From Akkermansiaceae bacterium (lineage in GTDB: Bacteria; Verrucomicrobiota; Verrucomicrobiia; Verrucomicrobiales; Akkermansiaceae), in NCBI GenBank assembly GCA_025362955.1, contig JANYFB010000216.1, forward strand, positions 1 through 32,886: DNA of 32,886 nt, written 5' to 3'. Made by a program: the position numbers and the translations under genes. The stretch's first letter is position 1, and every line of letters begins with the position of its first letter. This document shows positions 1 to 7,129 of the stretch, piece by piece. The notes below the pieces were generated by a model. It had not been told where the DNA came from, searched no databases, and worked only from the letters and a program-made list of their open reading frames with translations.

Positions 1-795
1 TCCCAGATTCGCGCCATCTTCGGTCGCTTCACCGATCTCATCGAGCCGCTCTCACTTGATGAAGCGTATCTCGATGTCTCCCACCTTCAGAGCAGCGGAG
101 CCGCCATCGCTCGAGAGATCCGCGCCCAGATTTTCGAGGAAACTGGCCTCACCGCCTCCGCCGGGATTGCAGCCAACAAGCTCATCGCCAAGATCGCCTC
201 CGACTGGCACAAGCCTAACGGCCAGAAGCAAATCACCGATGAGGAAACTCCCGCCTTCATCCGCGCCCTGCCCGTCGGCCGCATCTGGGGGGTCGGCAAG
301 AAAATGCGCGAAAAGCTCACCGCCATCGGCATCGAAACCTGCGCCGACCTCCAAGCTTTCGACCAAATCGAGCTCTCCCAACGCTTTGGAAAATGGGGCA
401 TCGAACTCTGGCACCTCTGCCGCGGCATCGACGACCGCCTCGTCACTCCCGACCGCACCCGCAAATCCGTCAGCAGCGAAACGACGTTTTCCGAGAACAT
501 CCAAGTCCTCCCGGCCCTCGTCCCGCCGCTGCAAGGAATGATCGAAGGTCTGCGAGAAGACCTCGCCAAGTCCCACGCGGATCGCGTCATCCGTTCGCTC
601 GTCGTGAAAATGAAATTCGCTGATTTCCACCGCACCACCGCCGAGCGCGCCGGCCACCTTGTCGATTCAGCCATCTTTCAACAACTCCTCACCGAGGCTT
701 GGAAACGCGGCAACCACCGCGCCGTCCGCCTGCTAGGCGTGGGCGTCCGCTTTGAAGACCCGAAGGAAGAGGAGCAAATGGAGTTTTTCGGTTAG
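1..795 (+). CDS. dinB: DNA polymerase IV (Y-family), 5' end missing
   Basis: Translesion DNA polymerase that extends past damaged template bases. The frame is open from the first base of the window, so the N-terminus, including the first metal-binding acidic residues, lies outside. The first visible residues contain the Y-family catalytic motif EPLSLDEAYLDVS. It is followed by the thumb-type region SAGIAANKLIAKIASDWHKP and a helix-hairpin-helix segment (VGRIWGVGKKMREKL). The little-finger domain follows and ends near the C-terminus. The last residues, EEEQMEFFG, resemble a beta-clamp binding peptide (QxxLF type), as expected for Pol IV. The ORF-track entry starting at 304 is only the part after an internal ATG. 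The next gene starts about 90 bases downstream on the same strand; nothing indicates an operon with SOS genes here. Confidence 0.93.
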   Translation, partial: SQIRAIFGRFTDLIEPLSLDEAYLDVSHLQSSGAAIAREIRAQIFEETGLTASAGIAANKLIAKIASDWHKPNGQKQITDEETPAFIRALPVGRIWGVGKKMREKLTAIGIETCADLQAFDQIELSQRFGKWGIELWHLCRGIDDRLVTPDRTRKSVSSETTFSENIQVLPALVPPLQGMIEGLREDLAKSHADRVIRSLVVKMKFADFHRTTAERAGHLVDSAIFQQLLTEAWKRGNHRAVRLLGVGVRFEDPKEEEQMEFFG

Positions 796-888
796 CGATT
801 AAATGCTAATAAGTAATTGGCCCGAGAGTGAAAAATTATCGCATTGTCCATCTTCCATTCTGCGGTTGAATCATCTTCAATTCTCTTC

Positions 889-2658
889 GTGCTCACCCTC
901 GCAAATCCCCTCGGCCTTCTCGCCCTGCTCGGCATCCCCGCCGTGCTGGCGATTCATTTTCTCCAGCGAAAAGCCATCGAGCTCCCCGTCTCCACGTTGT
1001 TCCTGCTAGAACGCACCCAGCGGGATGCCGCCAGCGGACGTCGGTTAGAGCGGGTCATCCCGTCCATTCCACTTTGGATGCAATTGTTAGCCGTGCTGCT
1101 GCTTGCGTGGTTTCTAGCAGAGCCCCGTTTCCAGAAGTCCGGCAGCGTCCAACGGATCGCCATCGTGCTCGATTCCTCGGCTTCGATGGGGGTTTTCAAA
1201 AATGAAGCGATTACCCGCCTCGCCGCCGAGCTTCCGGGTTTTCAAGGGCCGGCCTCCACCGTCGAACTCACCATGATCGAATCTTTGCCGAGCAAACCAC
1301 GACTCTACGCCGGCTCTTCCGTCAAAGAACTCAAAGCCGTATTGGAAAAATGGCAACCGCTCGATGGCCTCACCGATCCCACTCAGGCCCTGCGTCTCGC
1401 GCGTTCGCTGGTATCCCGCGAGGGCACCGTCATTTACCTAACCGACACCCCTGCGGCATCACTGCCATTCGAGGCCAAACTGATCGCAGTCGGCGATCCC
1501 GTGGAAAACGTGGGCTTCACCGGAGTGACCTTTGCAACCGAGGAGGGCACCCTCGTCTGGAGAGCGCTGGTTAGAAATTATAGCAAAACCGCAGTTGATC
1601 GCACTTGGTCGATCCAAACCTCTAACGGCGGGACCGAGCCACGTCCACTTCACCTGGATGCCGGTGCCCTTGTCACCCTCCAAGCTGCCTTCCCCACTGA
1701 CGCGAAAAACGTCCGCCTCGTTCTCTCACCGGATCGCTTTCCATTGGACGACACCCTTCCGTTAGTCGTTCCCATGCCGAAATCCCTCGCGCTTTTCACC
1801 GCCACCTCGCCCTCTTTCGCCGATCTCACCACGAAACTCCTGCGCGCTCTCGATGCCGCAATCCCCACCAATGACGCCGCCTCCGCCGATCTCTCGATCA
1901 CCTCCTACGATCCCCTCGATCCCGTGCTCCCGCCCGGAAACTCCATCATCTTCGTGGAAGACAGCACCCACACAGGAGCCTACCTCAAGGGCGGAATTGT
2001 CGCGGAGCCACACCCATTGTTAGACAATCTGAATTGGCAATCCCTGCTCGTCAGAGAAACCATCGAACTGAATCGCCTCCCCAGCGACACGATCATTCTG
2101 TGGCAGGACAAACGTCCGCTCATTTTCCTCAGAGAAATGCCCGCGACTGAAAAGCAACCCGCCACCCGCCAACTCTGCTTTAACTTCGATCTCCGCCTTT
2201 CCAACGCCTCTAACCAACCCGCCTTCATCGTCCTGCTCCACCGCTTCGCCGAGTCCATCCGCGAGGCCAAGGTCGCCCCTGCCTCCGTCAATCTGGAAAC
2301 CGGCCAACCGATCAAAATCACCTCCGCTCCGAATCTCCCTCTTCAAATTTCCGCCACCGATCTAGCAGGTAAGCCCCTCCCCTCGCCCGCCTCCACCACC
2401 CAAGCCCCGGCCACTCCCTGCTTTCTAACCATCCGCCAGAACGAAACAGCGCTTCTCGACGCCGCCGTCTTCTTCGCCGATACCCGCGAGGCAGATTTCT
2501 CCGCGTGCGGAAAATCCGAACCCACCGCCGCCGCCAATTCCTCCAGCATCGAGCGCCACACCAAGCCCGATCCGCTCTGGCGCGTGTGGATTCTTCTGCT
2601 GCTGGCGGCGCTGTTAGTGTCGTGGAAATTCAACACCTCGAAACTCGCCACCGCATGA
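889..2658 (+). CDS. BatA/VWA-domain membrane protein
   Basis: Member of the BatA-like family: an N-terminal aerotolerance-regulator type membrane domain followed by a von Willebrand factor A-like domain. Two hydrophobic helices lie at the N-terminus (ANPLGLLALLGIPAVLAIHF and IPLWMQLLAVLLLAWFL). A MIDAS-like motif DSSASM follows shortly after, and a single C-terminal helix (WILLLLAALLVSW) anchors the end. The region between is probably extracytoplasmic. The ORF track begins at a TTG at 844. I prefer the in-frame GTG at 889, because it gives the usual short start directly before the ANPLGLLALLGIP helix; this is a judgement by family pattern, since no clear ribosome site marks either. The usual partners (MoxR ATPase, DUF58) are not adjacent. 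Substrate and role are unknown. Confidence 0.75.
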   Translation: MLTLANPLGLLALLGIPAVLAIHFLQRKAIELPVSTLFLLERTQRDAASGRRLERVIPSIPLWMQLLAVLLLAWFLAEPRFQKSGSVQRIAIVLDSSASMGVFKNEAITRLAAELPGFQGPASTVELTMIESLPSKPRLYAGSSVKELKAVLEKWQPLDGLTDPTQALRLARSLVSREGTVIYLTDTPAASLPFEAKLIAVGDPVENVGFTGVTFATEEGTLVWRALVRNYSKTAVDRTWSIQTSNGGTEPRPLHLDAGALVTLQAAFPTDAKNVRLVLSPDRFPLDDTLPLVVPMPKSLALFTATSPSFADLTTKLLRALDAAIPTNDAASADLSITSYDPLDPVLPPGNSIIFVEDSTHTGAYLKGGIVAEPHPLLDNLNWQSLLVRETIELNRLPSDTIILWQDKRPLIFLREMPATEKQPATRQLCFNFDLRLSNASNQPAFIVLLHRFAESIREAKVAPASVNLETGQPIKITSAPNLPLQISATDLAGKPLPSPASTTQAPATPCFLTIRQNETALLDAAVFFADTREADFSACGKSEPTAAANSSSIERHTKPDPLWRVWILLLLAALLVSWKFNTSKLATA

Positions 2659-2878
2659 GCCGCTGGCCCTGCTTCCCTGCCTACCTCGCCGACGAGGCAA
2701 GCACCTTGGATAAAACGGAGTGATTTCAGGACATATTCTGATCAGGGCGGGTTTCCAGACATCAAGGGAACTGAGTCTGGCACTGGATGCCGCCGCCAAC
2801 CGTCCCGACACGGCAATGATTCTTCCGGACTCCACCTTCACTCCAGCGGTGCCATTGCAGAAAAGTTCGTTTCAAAAG

Positions 2879-3326
2879 ATGCGTGCCAGATCCCACATTT
2901 TGCTGGCCCTGCTTGGCTTGAGAGCCTGTCGAGATGGTGGCACTCACGACGACTTCCTTTCTGGCGGACATCGTCGGAATCAAATCAGCCGTGATGATCT
3001 CTGCGAAAATGAACGGCGCATTGCCGACGCCGGAAGACGGGCTGCACGCGCTTGCCCAGCGTCCGACAGGACTCGCGAATGAAATTCCTTGGACGAAAGT
3101 AATGGTGACCGTGCCGGTTGATCCATGGGGCAACGAGTATCGAGTCGTAATCGGAGATAGCTATCCCCAGGGGTTCGGCATCCTTAGCTGCGGCCCGGAT
3201 GCCCCCTCGCTCACCCAAGGCAATGACGCCGATGACAGGAATTCCTGGAGCGAGGATTCACCTAGGACGATCCAAAGGGAACGAACCGGGCACTACCCTC
3301 GGCGGGTAGGAGCAAGGTGGAAATAG
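2879..3326 (+). pseudogene. GspG-like pseudopilin, probably frameshifted
   Basis: The frame running from about 2934 to 3326 reads like the C-terminal half of a type II secretion major pseudopilin. It has LPTPEDGLHALAQRP, where GspG has YPTTEQGLQALxxxP, then VDPWGNEYR, a CGPD turn and NDADDRNSW, the usual calcium-binding tail. The hydrophobic prepilin N-terminus is not in this frame: a stop codon lies just upstream of 2934. A hydrophobic stretch that could be its remnant (MRARSHILLALLGL) starts at 2879 in another frame. I read this as one gene broken by a frameshift near 2920-2935. No prepilin peptidase motif G-FTLIE survives. A sequencing error, or a real short protein from a non-ATG start, cannot be excluded. 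No other secretion genes are nearby. Confidence 0.5.
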
Positions 3327-3333
3327 CCGCTCA

Positions 3334-3379
3334 CGCGAAATTATTTCGCGCGGACGGTGGGGAAATGTGATTCATTTCC
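3334..3379 (+). promoter_or_regulatory. Two tandem hairpins upstream of a small gene
   Basis: Two perfect 7-bp stems follow one another: cgcgaaa/tttcgcg with a 3-base loop (3334-3350), and ggaaatg/catttcc with a 5-base loop (3361-3379). The second ends about 10 bases before the ATG at 3390, close enough to cover the ribosome entry region. Neither is followed by a T run, so they are unlikely to be simple terminators. The function is not known. Confidence 0.45.
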
Positions 3380-3389
3380 GGCGGCTGCC

Positions 3390-3623
3390 ATGAACTCCGA
3401 ATTGACTCATCTCCTCCACCGGCGCGTGGCCATCATCGCCGACCACGCGTGGCGGGACAGTGATGCGGCGGGGCATCTAGACGCGCTGAAAGAGGTCTCA
3501 GAGAAAATTTCTGCATGGACAGCGGCGCATCGAACGGAGGTGGACGGGCGGCTGCGGCATTATCTGGAGAACGCTAGTTTCGCGAAGGCGCTGGAGCACT
3601 TGGAGTCCATGGGAGGACGTTGA
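3390..3623 (+). CDS. Small conserved hypothetical protein (77 aa)
   Basis: Short, charged and probably all-helical soluble protein without a signal peptide or membrane segment (begins MNSELTHLLHRRVAIIADHA, ends LEHLESMGGR). The ORF track starts at 3357, but that would place an 11-residue extension across the hairpin pair, so the ATG at 3390 is more likely. I recall similar short proteins in other Verrucomicrobiota but cannot name a family or function. It follows the broken pseudopilin and precedes a secreted proline-rich protein, with no sign of shared regulation. Confidence 0.6.
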   Translation: MNSELTHLLHRRVAIIADHAWRDSDAAGHLDALKEVSEKISAWTAAHRTEVDGRLRHYLENASFAKALEHLESMGGR

Positions 3624-3683
3624 AGGTGATTTCTGAAATTTCTTTTCAAGGAATCCGCCCATGGCTACGTATCAGTGCAACTT

Positions 3684-4556
3684 ATGAAATTGTTTTACAA
3701 TCTCCTTGGCATGGCGACGGCTGGCGTTTTGGGCTATCTGGCGGAGCCGCACCTGCGGTTTGAACTCACTGGGAAGGCGCCCGGTAAAGTGGAAGTGGCA
3801 CGGGACACGAAGGTCTTGCTCCAACTGCCAGGCGGCGGGCCAATCATCGACCCGTCGAGCCTCACTCCGGAACAACTGCCGCAGCGCATCCTATTGAATA
3901 CAGACGTGAAGGTGTCCGACCCGACATCGGGAGTGACGATGATTCTACAGGCAGGCAACAAGGCGAAGCTGTTACGAATCGAGGCGGGAAATGCGGTGGT
4001 CAGCCCGGGTGAAGGACCGTTCGTGGGGATGGTGCCACTCAACGAAACGGACCTTTTCCAACAAATCGCTGCGAATCCTCCGGTGGGGACTTCGCCTGCG
4101 ATTCCACCGGTAGCCGCAGTGACTCCACCGACCGGGGATTCTGAAGAGCCTGTAAAGATGATTGAGCCGCCGAAAGTGCCGGAACCGGCACCCATTCCTG
4201 AGCCTGCTCCAGTTCCGGCTCCTGCTCCTCCCCCGGAGCCGACGCCAGCACCTACTCCAACTCCCCCACCCGCAGCAGAAGCTGCTCCTGCCGCAAATGC
4301 CGGCCCGGCGGATGTCGTGAAGGCGATGCAGGACAGCATCAAGGCGGCGCAGATCAAAGAATTTACCTTTGCCCAAGTCCTCGAATGGAAAGCGGACGCG
4401 GACGAAACCAGCGATGGCGAGACCTATCAGACGGGTCTGGCCTCTTACAAGGCAGAGACGATTTTCGGGGTGAAGACGATTCAAGCGAAGGCGATGATCA
4501 AGGGCGGCAAAGTCGCACGCTGGGTCTGGCCCAAGAGTGGGATGGAAATCAAGTGA
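3684..4556 (+). CDS. Exported proline-rich hypothetical protein
   Basis: About 290 residues with a short hydrophobic N-terminus (LFYNLLGMATAGVLGYLAEP) that could be a signal or an anchor. A globular segment follows to roughly residue 140, then a Pro/Ala/Glu-rich linker with repeated PEPAP-type units (about residues 155-205). A second small domain is rich in Lys and acidic residues (ADVVKAMQDSIKAAQ onward). The linker suggests a protein spanning the periplasm or joining two domains. The ORF track starts at a GTG (3675); I prefer the ATG three codons later. A weak hairpin lies immediately after the stop. I do not recognise a family. Confidence 0.7.
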   Translation: MKLFYNLLGMATAGVLGYLAEPHLRFELTGKAPGKVEVARDTKVLLQLPGGGPIIDPSSLTPEQLPQRILLNTDVKVSDPTSGVTMILQAGNKAKLLRIEAGNAVVSPGEGPFVGMVPLNETDLFQQIAANPPVGTSPAIPPVAAVTPPTGDSEEPVKMIEPPKVPEPAPIPEPAPVPAPAPPPEPTPAPTPTPPPAAEAAPAANAGPADVVKAMQDSIKAAQIKEFTFAQVLEWKADADETSDGETYQTGLASYKAETIFGVKTIQAKAMIKGGKVARWVWPKSGMEIK

Positions 4557-4562
4557 CAGGAA

Positions 4563-4584
4563 CGGGAGTCAATTTTTTCTCCCG
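4563..4584 (+). terminator. Weak hairpin after the proline-rich gene
   Basis: A 6-bp stem, cgggag/ctcccg, carries six T residues in the loop rather than after the stem. It sits 6 bases behind the stop codon. It may slow or end transcription before serA, but it lacks the usual trailing T run. Confidence 0.25.
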
Positions 4585-4591
4585 CAAACCC

Positions 4592-4620
4592 TTGCCAGCC
4601 TGCGGGGGCTGGGTTAATTC
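4592..4620 (+). promoter_or_regulatory. Putative serA promoter
   Basis: TTGCCA at 4592-4597 and TAATTC at 4615-4620 are separated by 17 bases, which fits a housekeeping-sigma layout with a weak -10. The spacer contains a ccagcc/ggctgg inverted repeat. The ATG of serA lies only 9 bases after the -10, so a transcript from here would be nearly or fully leaderless. The assignment is by eye. Confidence 0.35.
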
Positions 4621-4628
4621 CCGCGCCT

Positions 4629-6224
4629 ATGGCTAACTTTCGTGTGTTGGTTTCCGATCCCATTTCGGAAAAAGGCGTGGACGCTCTTCGCTCGGTCCCT
4701 GAAATTTCCGTGGATGTGAATACCGGGCTGAAACCCGACGAGCTTCTCAAAATCATCGGCGGCTATCATGGCCTGGTGGTGCGTTCTGAAACGAAGGTGA
4801 CGCCGGAGGTCTTTGCGGCAGCGAAGAATCTGAAGGCCATCGGCCGGGCCGGTGTGGGGGTGGATAATATTAATTTAGGCGCAGCGACCGAGCATGGCGT
4901 CGTGGTGATGAACACACCCAGCGGCAACACGATTTCCACCGCCGAGCACGCGTTCGCGCTGATGCTCTCATTGGCTCGAAATATCGGTCAGGCACATTGC
5001 TCGATGATCGCCGGTCGGTGGGATCGAAAAACCCTGCAAGGCGTGGAAATGTTCGGTAAGCGCCTCGCCATTCTGGGCATGGGCCGGATCGGCACGGAGT
5101 TCGCGAAACGGGCGCAGGCATTCGGCATGACAGTTGTCGCTTACGATCCGTTTCTAACCGCCGCTCGCGCCCAATCGCTCAAGGTGGAGTTGGCAGAAAG
5201 CGCGGCCCTTGCCCTTACCGGGGCCGACGTGGTCACGCTTCACATCCCCCTTACGCCGGAGACTCAGCACATTCTCAATGCCGAGCGCATCGCCCTGATG
5301 AATCCCGGTGCGCTTATCGTCAACTGTGCCCGTGGTGGCTTGGTGGATGAGGCCGCCGCCAAGGCAGCAATGGATGCGGGCCATCTCGCTGGAATCGCGC
5401 TCGATGTTTACGAAGTCGAGCCACCTCCCGCCGATTTTCCGCTGTTCTCGGCGAAAAAGTGTGTTTTCACACCTCACCTCGGCGCATCCACAGCAGAAGC
5501 CCAAGAAAATGTCGGCATCGAAGTCGCCCACCAGGTGAAAAATTTCCTCACCACCGGGGAAATCGTAAATGCTGTGAACATGCCGAATCTTGACAGCCGC
5601 ACCCTCGAAAGCGTTGGCCCCTATCTGGATCTCGCGGACTCGCTGGGTAAGCTGCTTTCGAAAATCGCACCTGCCCAATGCGACGGCATCCGGGTATCCT
5701 ACCTCGGTCCGGTTTCGGAACTCGATACGGAACTGATCACCCGCAAGGTGCTGACCGGCTATCTATCAGCAGCTCATCATGAAGCTCAGGTGAATCTCGT
5801 AAATGCTCCAGCTATCGCCAAGGCGCATGGCATCCGAGTCACCGCATCGACCGTCGCATTGGCGACGAATTGCACGGAGCTCATCGAAGTTTCCGCGATC
5901 AAGGGCGACGAAGTTTGCACCGTGGCCGGAACGTTTTTCGGTAAATCCGCGCGAATCGTCCACATCGCCGGACATAACGTGGAAACGAATCCTAGCGGCA
6001 AGTTCCTTTTCGTGGAAAATGATGATCGCCCCGGAATCGTCGGTACGCTTGGAACTTCGCTCGGTGACGCCTCCGTAAACATCGCAAATATGGCCTTGAG
6101 CCGTAATAGCGACCGCAAACAAGCCGTCACGGTGATTGAGGTGGATACCGAGCCACCTATGGAACTCCTTGAAAAACTGAGGTCCACCCCTGGGATACTC
6201 AGGGTTCTCAGTTTCGAACTGTAA
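4629..6224 (+). CDS. serA: D-3-phosphoglycerate dehydrogenase
   Basis: Oxidises 3-phosphoglycerate to 3-phosphohydroxypyruvate with NAD, the first step of serine synthesis in the cytoplasm. At 531 residues it is the long form. It has a catalytic and NAD-binding part (Rossmann motif LGMGRIGTEFAKRA, substrate/NAD residues NCARGGLVDE, catalytic His in FTPHLGAST). It then has an intervening ASB-type domain (about 320-445) and a C-terminal ACT domain (about 455-531, starting near FLFVENDDRPGIVGTLG). The ACT and ASB domains in this family usually sense serine, so feedback control is likely. The gene stands alone between unrelated neighbours. The ATG at 4629 gives the standard N-terminus VLVSDPISEKGVDAL. 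Confidence 0.97.
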   Translation: MANFRVLVSDPISEKGVDALRSVPEISVDVNTGLKPDELLKIIGGYHGLVVRSETKVTPEVFAAAKNLKAIGRAGVGVDNINLGAATEHGVVVMNTPSGNTISTAEHAFALMLSLARNIGQAHCSMIAGRWDRKTLQGVEMFGKRLAILGMGRIGTEFAKRAQAFGMTVVAYDPFLTAARAQSLKVELAESAALALTGADVVTLHIPLTPETQHILNAERIALMNPGALIVNCARGGLVDEAAAKAAMDAGHLAGIALDVYEVEPPPADFPLFSAKKCVFTPHLGASTAEAQENVGIEVAHQVKNFLTTGEIVNAVNMPNLDSRTLESVGPYLDLADSLGKLLSKIAPAQCDGIRVSYLGPVSELDTELITRKVLTGYLSAAHHEAQVNLVNAPAIAKAHGIRVTASTVALATNCTELIEVSAIKGDEVCTVAGTFFGKSARIVHIAGHNVETNPSGKFLFVENDDRPGIVGTLGTSLGDASVNIANMALSRNSDRKQAVTVIEVDTEPPMELLEKLRSTPGILRVLSFEL

Positions 6225-6252
6225 AAAATACGGTCTATTTACGAAAAATCCG

Positions 6253-6282
6253 TTGCCAACCCCGATCCCGATTACCTACATT
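6253..6282 (+). promoter_or_regulatory. Putative promoter of the TIGR04073 gene
   Basis: TTGCCA at 6253-6258 is followed, after 18 bases, by TACATT (6277-6282), four of six matches to a -10 consensus. The ATG lies 10 bases further on. The same TTGCCA hexamer precedes serA and the tRNA gene. The assignment is by eye. Confidence 0.3.
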
Positions 6283-6291
6283 CCCCGCAGC

Positions 6292-6720
6292 ATGAAAAAA
6301 CTCTTCGTCATCGCTACCACCTTTGCCGCCCTGAGCGGTCTAGCTGTCGCCGACATCCAAGCATCTCCAGGTTCCACCTACACGTCCTCACGCAAGTTGG
6401 GACGGGCCGTTGACAACATCCTTTACGGATTTATCGAAATTCCGGAGCAAATGTGCCGGAAGAATGATCAATACGGTCGCAAGGCACTCGGTTACGGCGT
6501 TGCCGACGGAACCAGCCGTGCGCTGCGCCGTCTCGGTTATGGGTTCTATGAGCTGTTTACTTTCAACTGCCCGAGCTATCGCGGCACCTTCAAGCCCCCT
6601 TACGAGCGTTGCGGTGAAGACAACCGGATCGAAATGAACGTCAGTGACGGACTTTCCGAATTCCCACCTGAACTTGGTTTCGACGGTGGCTGGTCACACA
6701 GCCGCACTCAGAAATATTAA
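6292..6720 (+). CDS. Exosortase system-associated protein, TIGR04073 family
   Basis: Secreted protein of 142 residues with a clear signal peptide (MKKLFVIATTFAALSGLAVA). The mature part has the family landmarks: SRKLGRAVDNILYGFIEIPE, a central RALRRLGYGFYELFTF block, SYRGTFKPPYE and the closing EFPPELGF. The family occurs in bacteria with exosortase/PEP-CTERM sorting, including Verrucomicrobiota, but its biochemical role is not known. The ORF-track start at 6253 would put 13 residues before the signal peptide; the ATG at 6292 is far better. A strong terminator lies 25 bases after the stop, so this looks like a single-gene transcript. Confidence 0.85.
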   Translation: MKKLFVIATTFAALSGLAVADIQASPGSTYTSSRKLGRAVDNILYGFIEIPEQMCRKNDQYGRKALGYGVADGTSRALRRLGYGFYELFTFNCPSYRGTFKPPYERCGEDNRIEMNVSDGLSEFPPELGFDGGWSHSRTQKY

Positions 6721-6745
6721 GGTTTAGGCGCTCACCTGATTTATT

Positions 6746-6779
6746 CCCGCCAACGGTTTCTCCGTTGGCGGGATTTTTA
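6746..6779 (+). terminator. Rho-independent terminator
   Basis: A perfect 10-bp stem, cccgccaacg/cgttggcggg, with a 7-base loop is followed directly by ATTTTTAT. It lies 25 bases after the stop of the TIGR04073 gene and is the clearest terminator in the window. Confidence 0.9.
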
Positions 6780-6830
6780 TTGGGGGTGATGTGATTATGA
6801 TAGGTTGCCGCACTGTTCTGTGTTTGGACC

Positions 6831-6865
6831 AAAAAAAGCGAGCGCGGATCGTTTCCGATCCGCGC
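6831..6865 (-). terminator. Rho-independent terminator, minus strand
   Basis: A perfect 10-bp stem, gcgcggatcg/cgatccgcgc, with a TTTC loop. Read on the minus strand it is followed by CGCTTTTTTT, the classic layout. It lies about 265 bases beyond the dnaG stop, so it ends either a long dnaG 3' UTR or a separate small transcript. Confidence 0.8.
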
Positions 6866-7129
6866 CCGAGATTGCACATTTTTCCCCCCAAGGATTCCGG
6901 TTGGCTTTGCTTGGCTTATGATCGTCTTCCCCCCGGAGTTCGATCTGGCCGTAAGCGGTGTTGCCCGGAACAGGATATGTTGGAAAGGTTTTCAGTTCAC
7001 TTACGTGCGCTGTCGCCTTTCGTTGGATGTAAGATGCACTGGAAATTAAAGTTTTGGAAGCAATTAAGACTCCCGTATCCGGCCAGGTAGTCCCAGAATC
7101 GGCCATAACCTGCGGTTTTGAGCAAAAGG
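6866..7129. other. Gene-free stretch between dnaG and its terminator
   Basis: About 260 bases with no convincing protein gene; the ORF-track entries crossing it show no family features. On the minus strand it lies between the dnaG stop and a strong terminator. It contains a short possible pairing, cgtaag with cttacg, and two copies of ggggggaa. I could not match it to 6S RNA, SRP RNA, tmRNA or RNase P from memory. Confidence 0.4.

Noticed and set aside
56-674. Several ORFs on both strands over dinB
   Set aside because: The dinB frame carries all the polymerase motifs; the others are low-complexity Arg/Ser/Pro shadows.
3734-4357. Minus-strand 207-aa ORF rich in Gly and Ala
   Set aside because: It is the reverse of the proline-rich linker in the 3684 gene; the Gly/Ala repeats are simply the complement of Pro/Ala codons.
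6866-7129. 6S RNA, tmRNA or SRP RNA after dnaG
   Set aside because: I found none of the conserved segments of those RNAs, such as a tRNA-like end or the SRP GGAA/GNAR loop arrangement.
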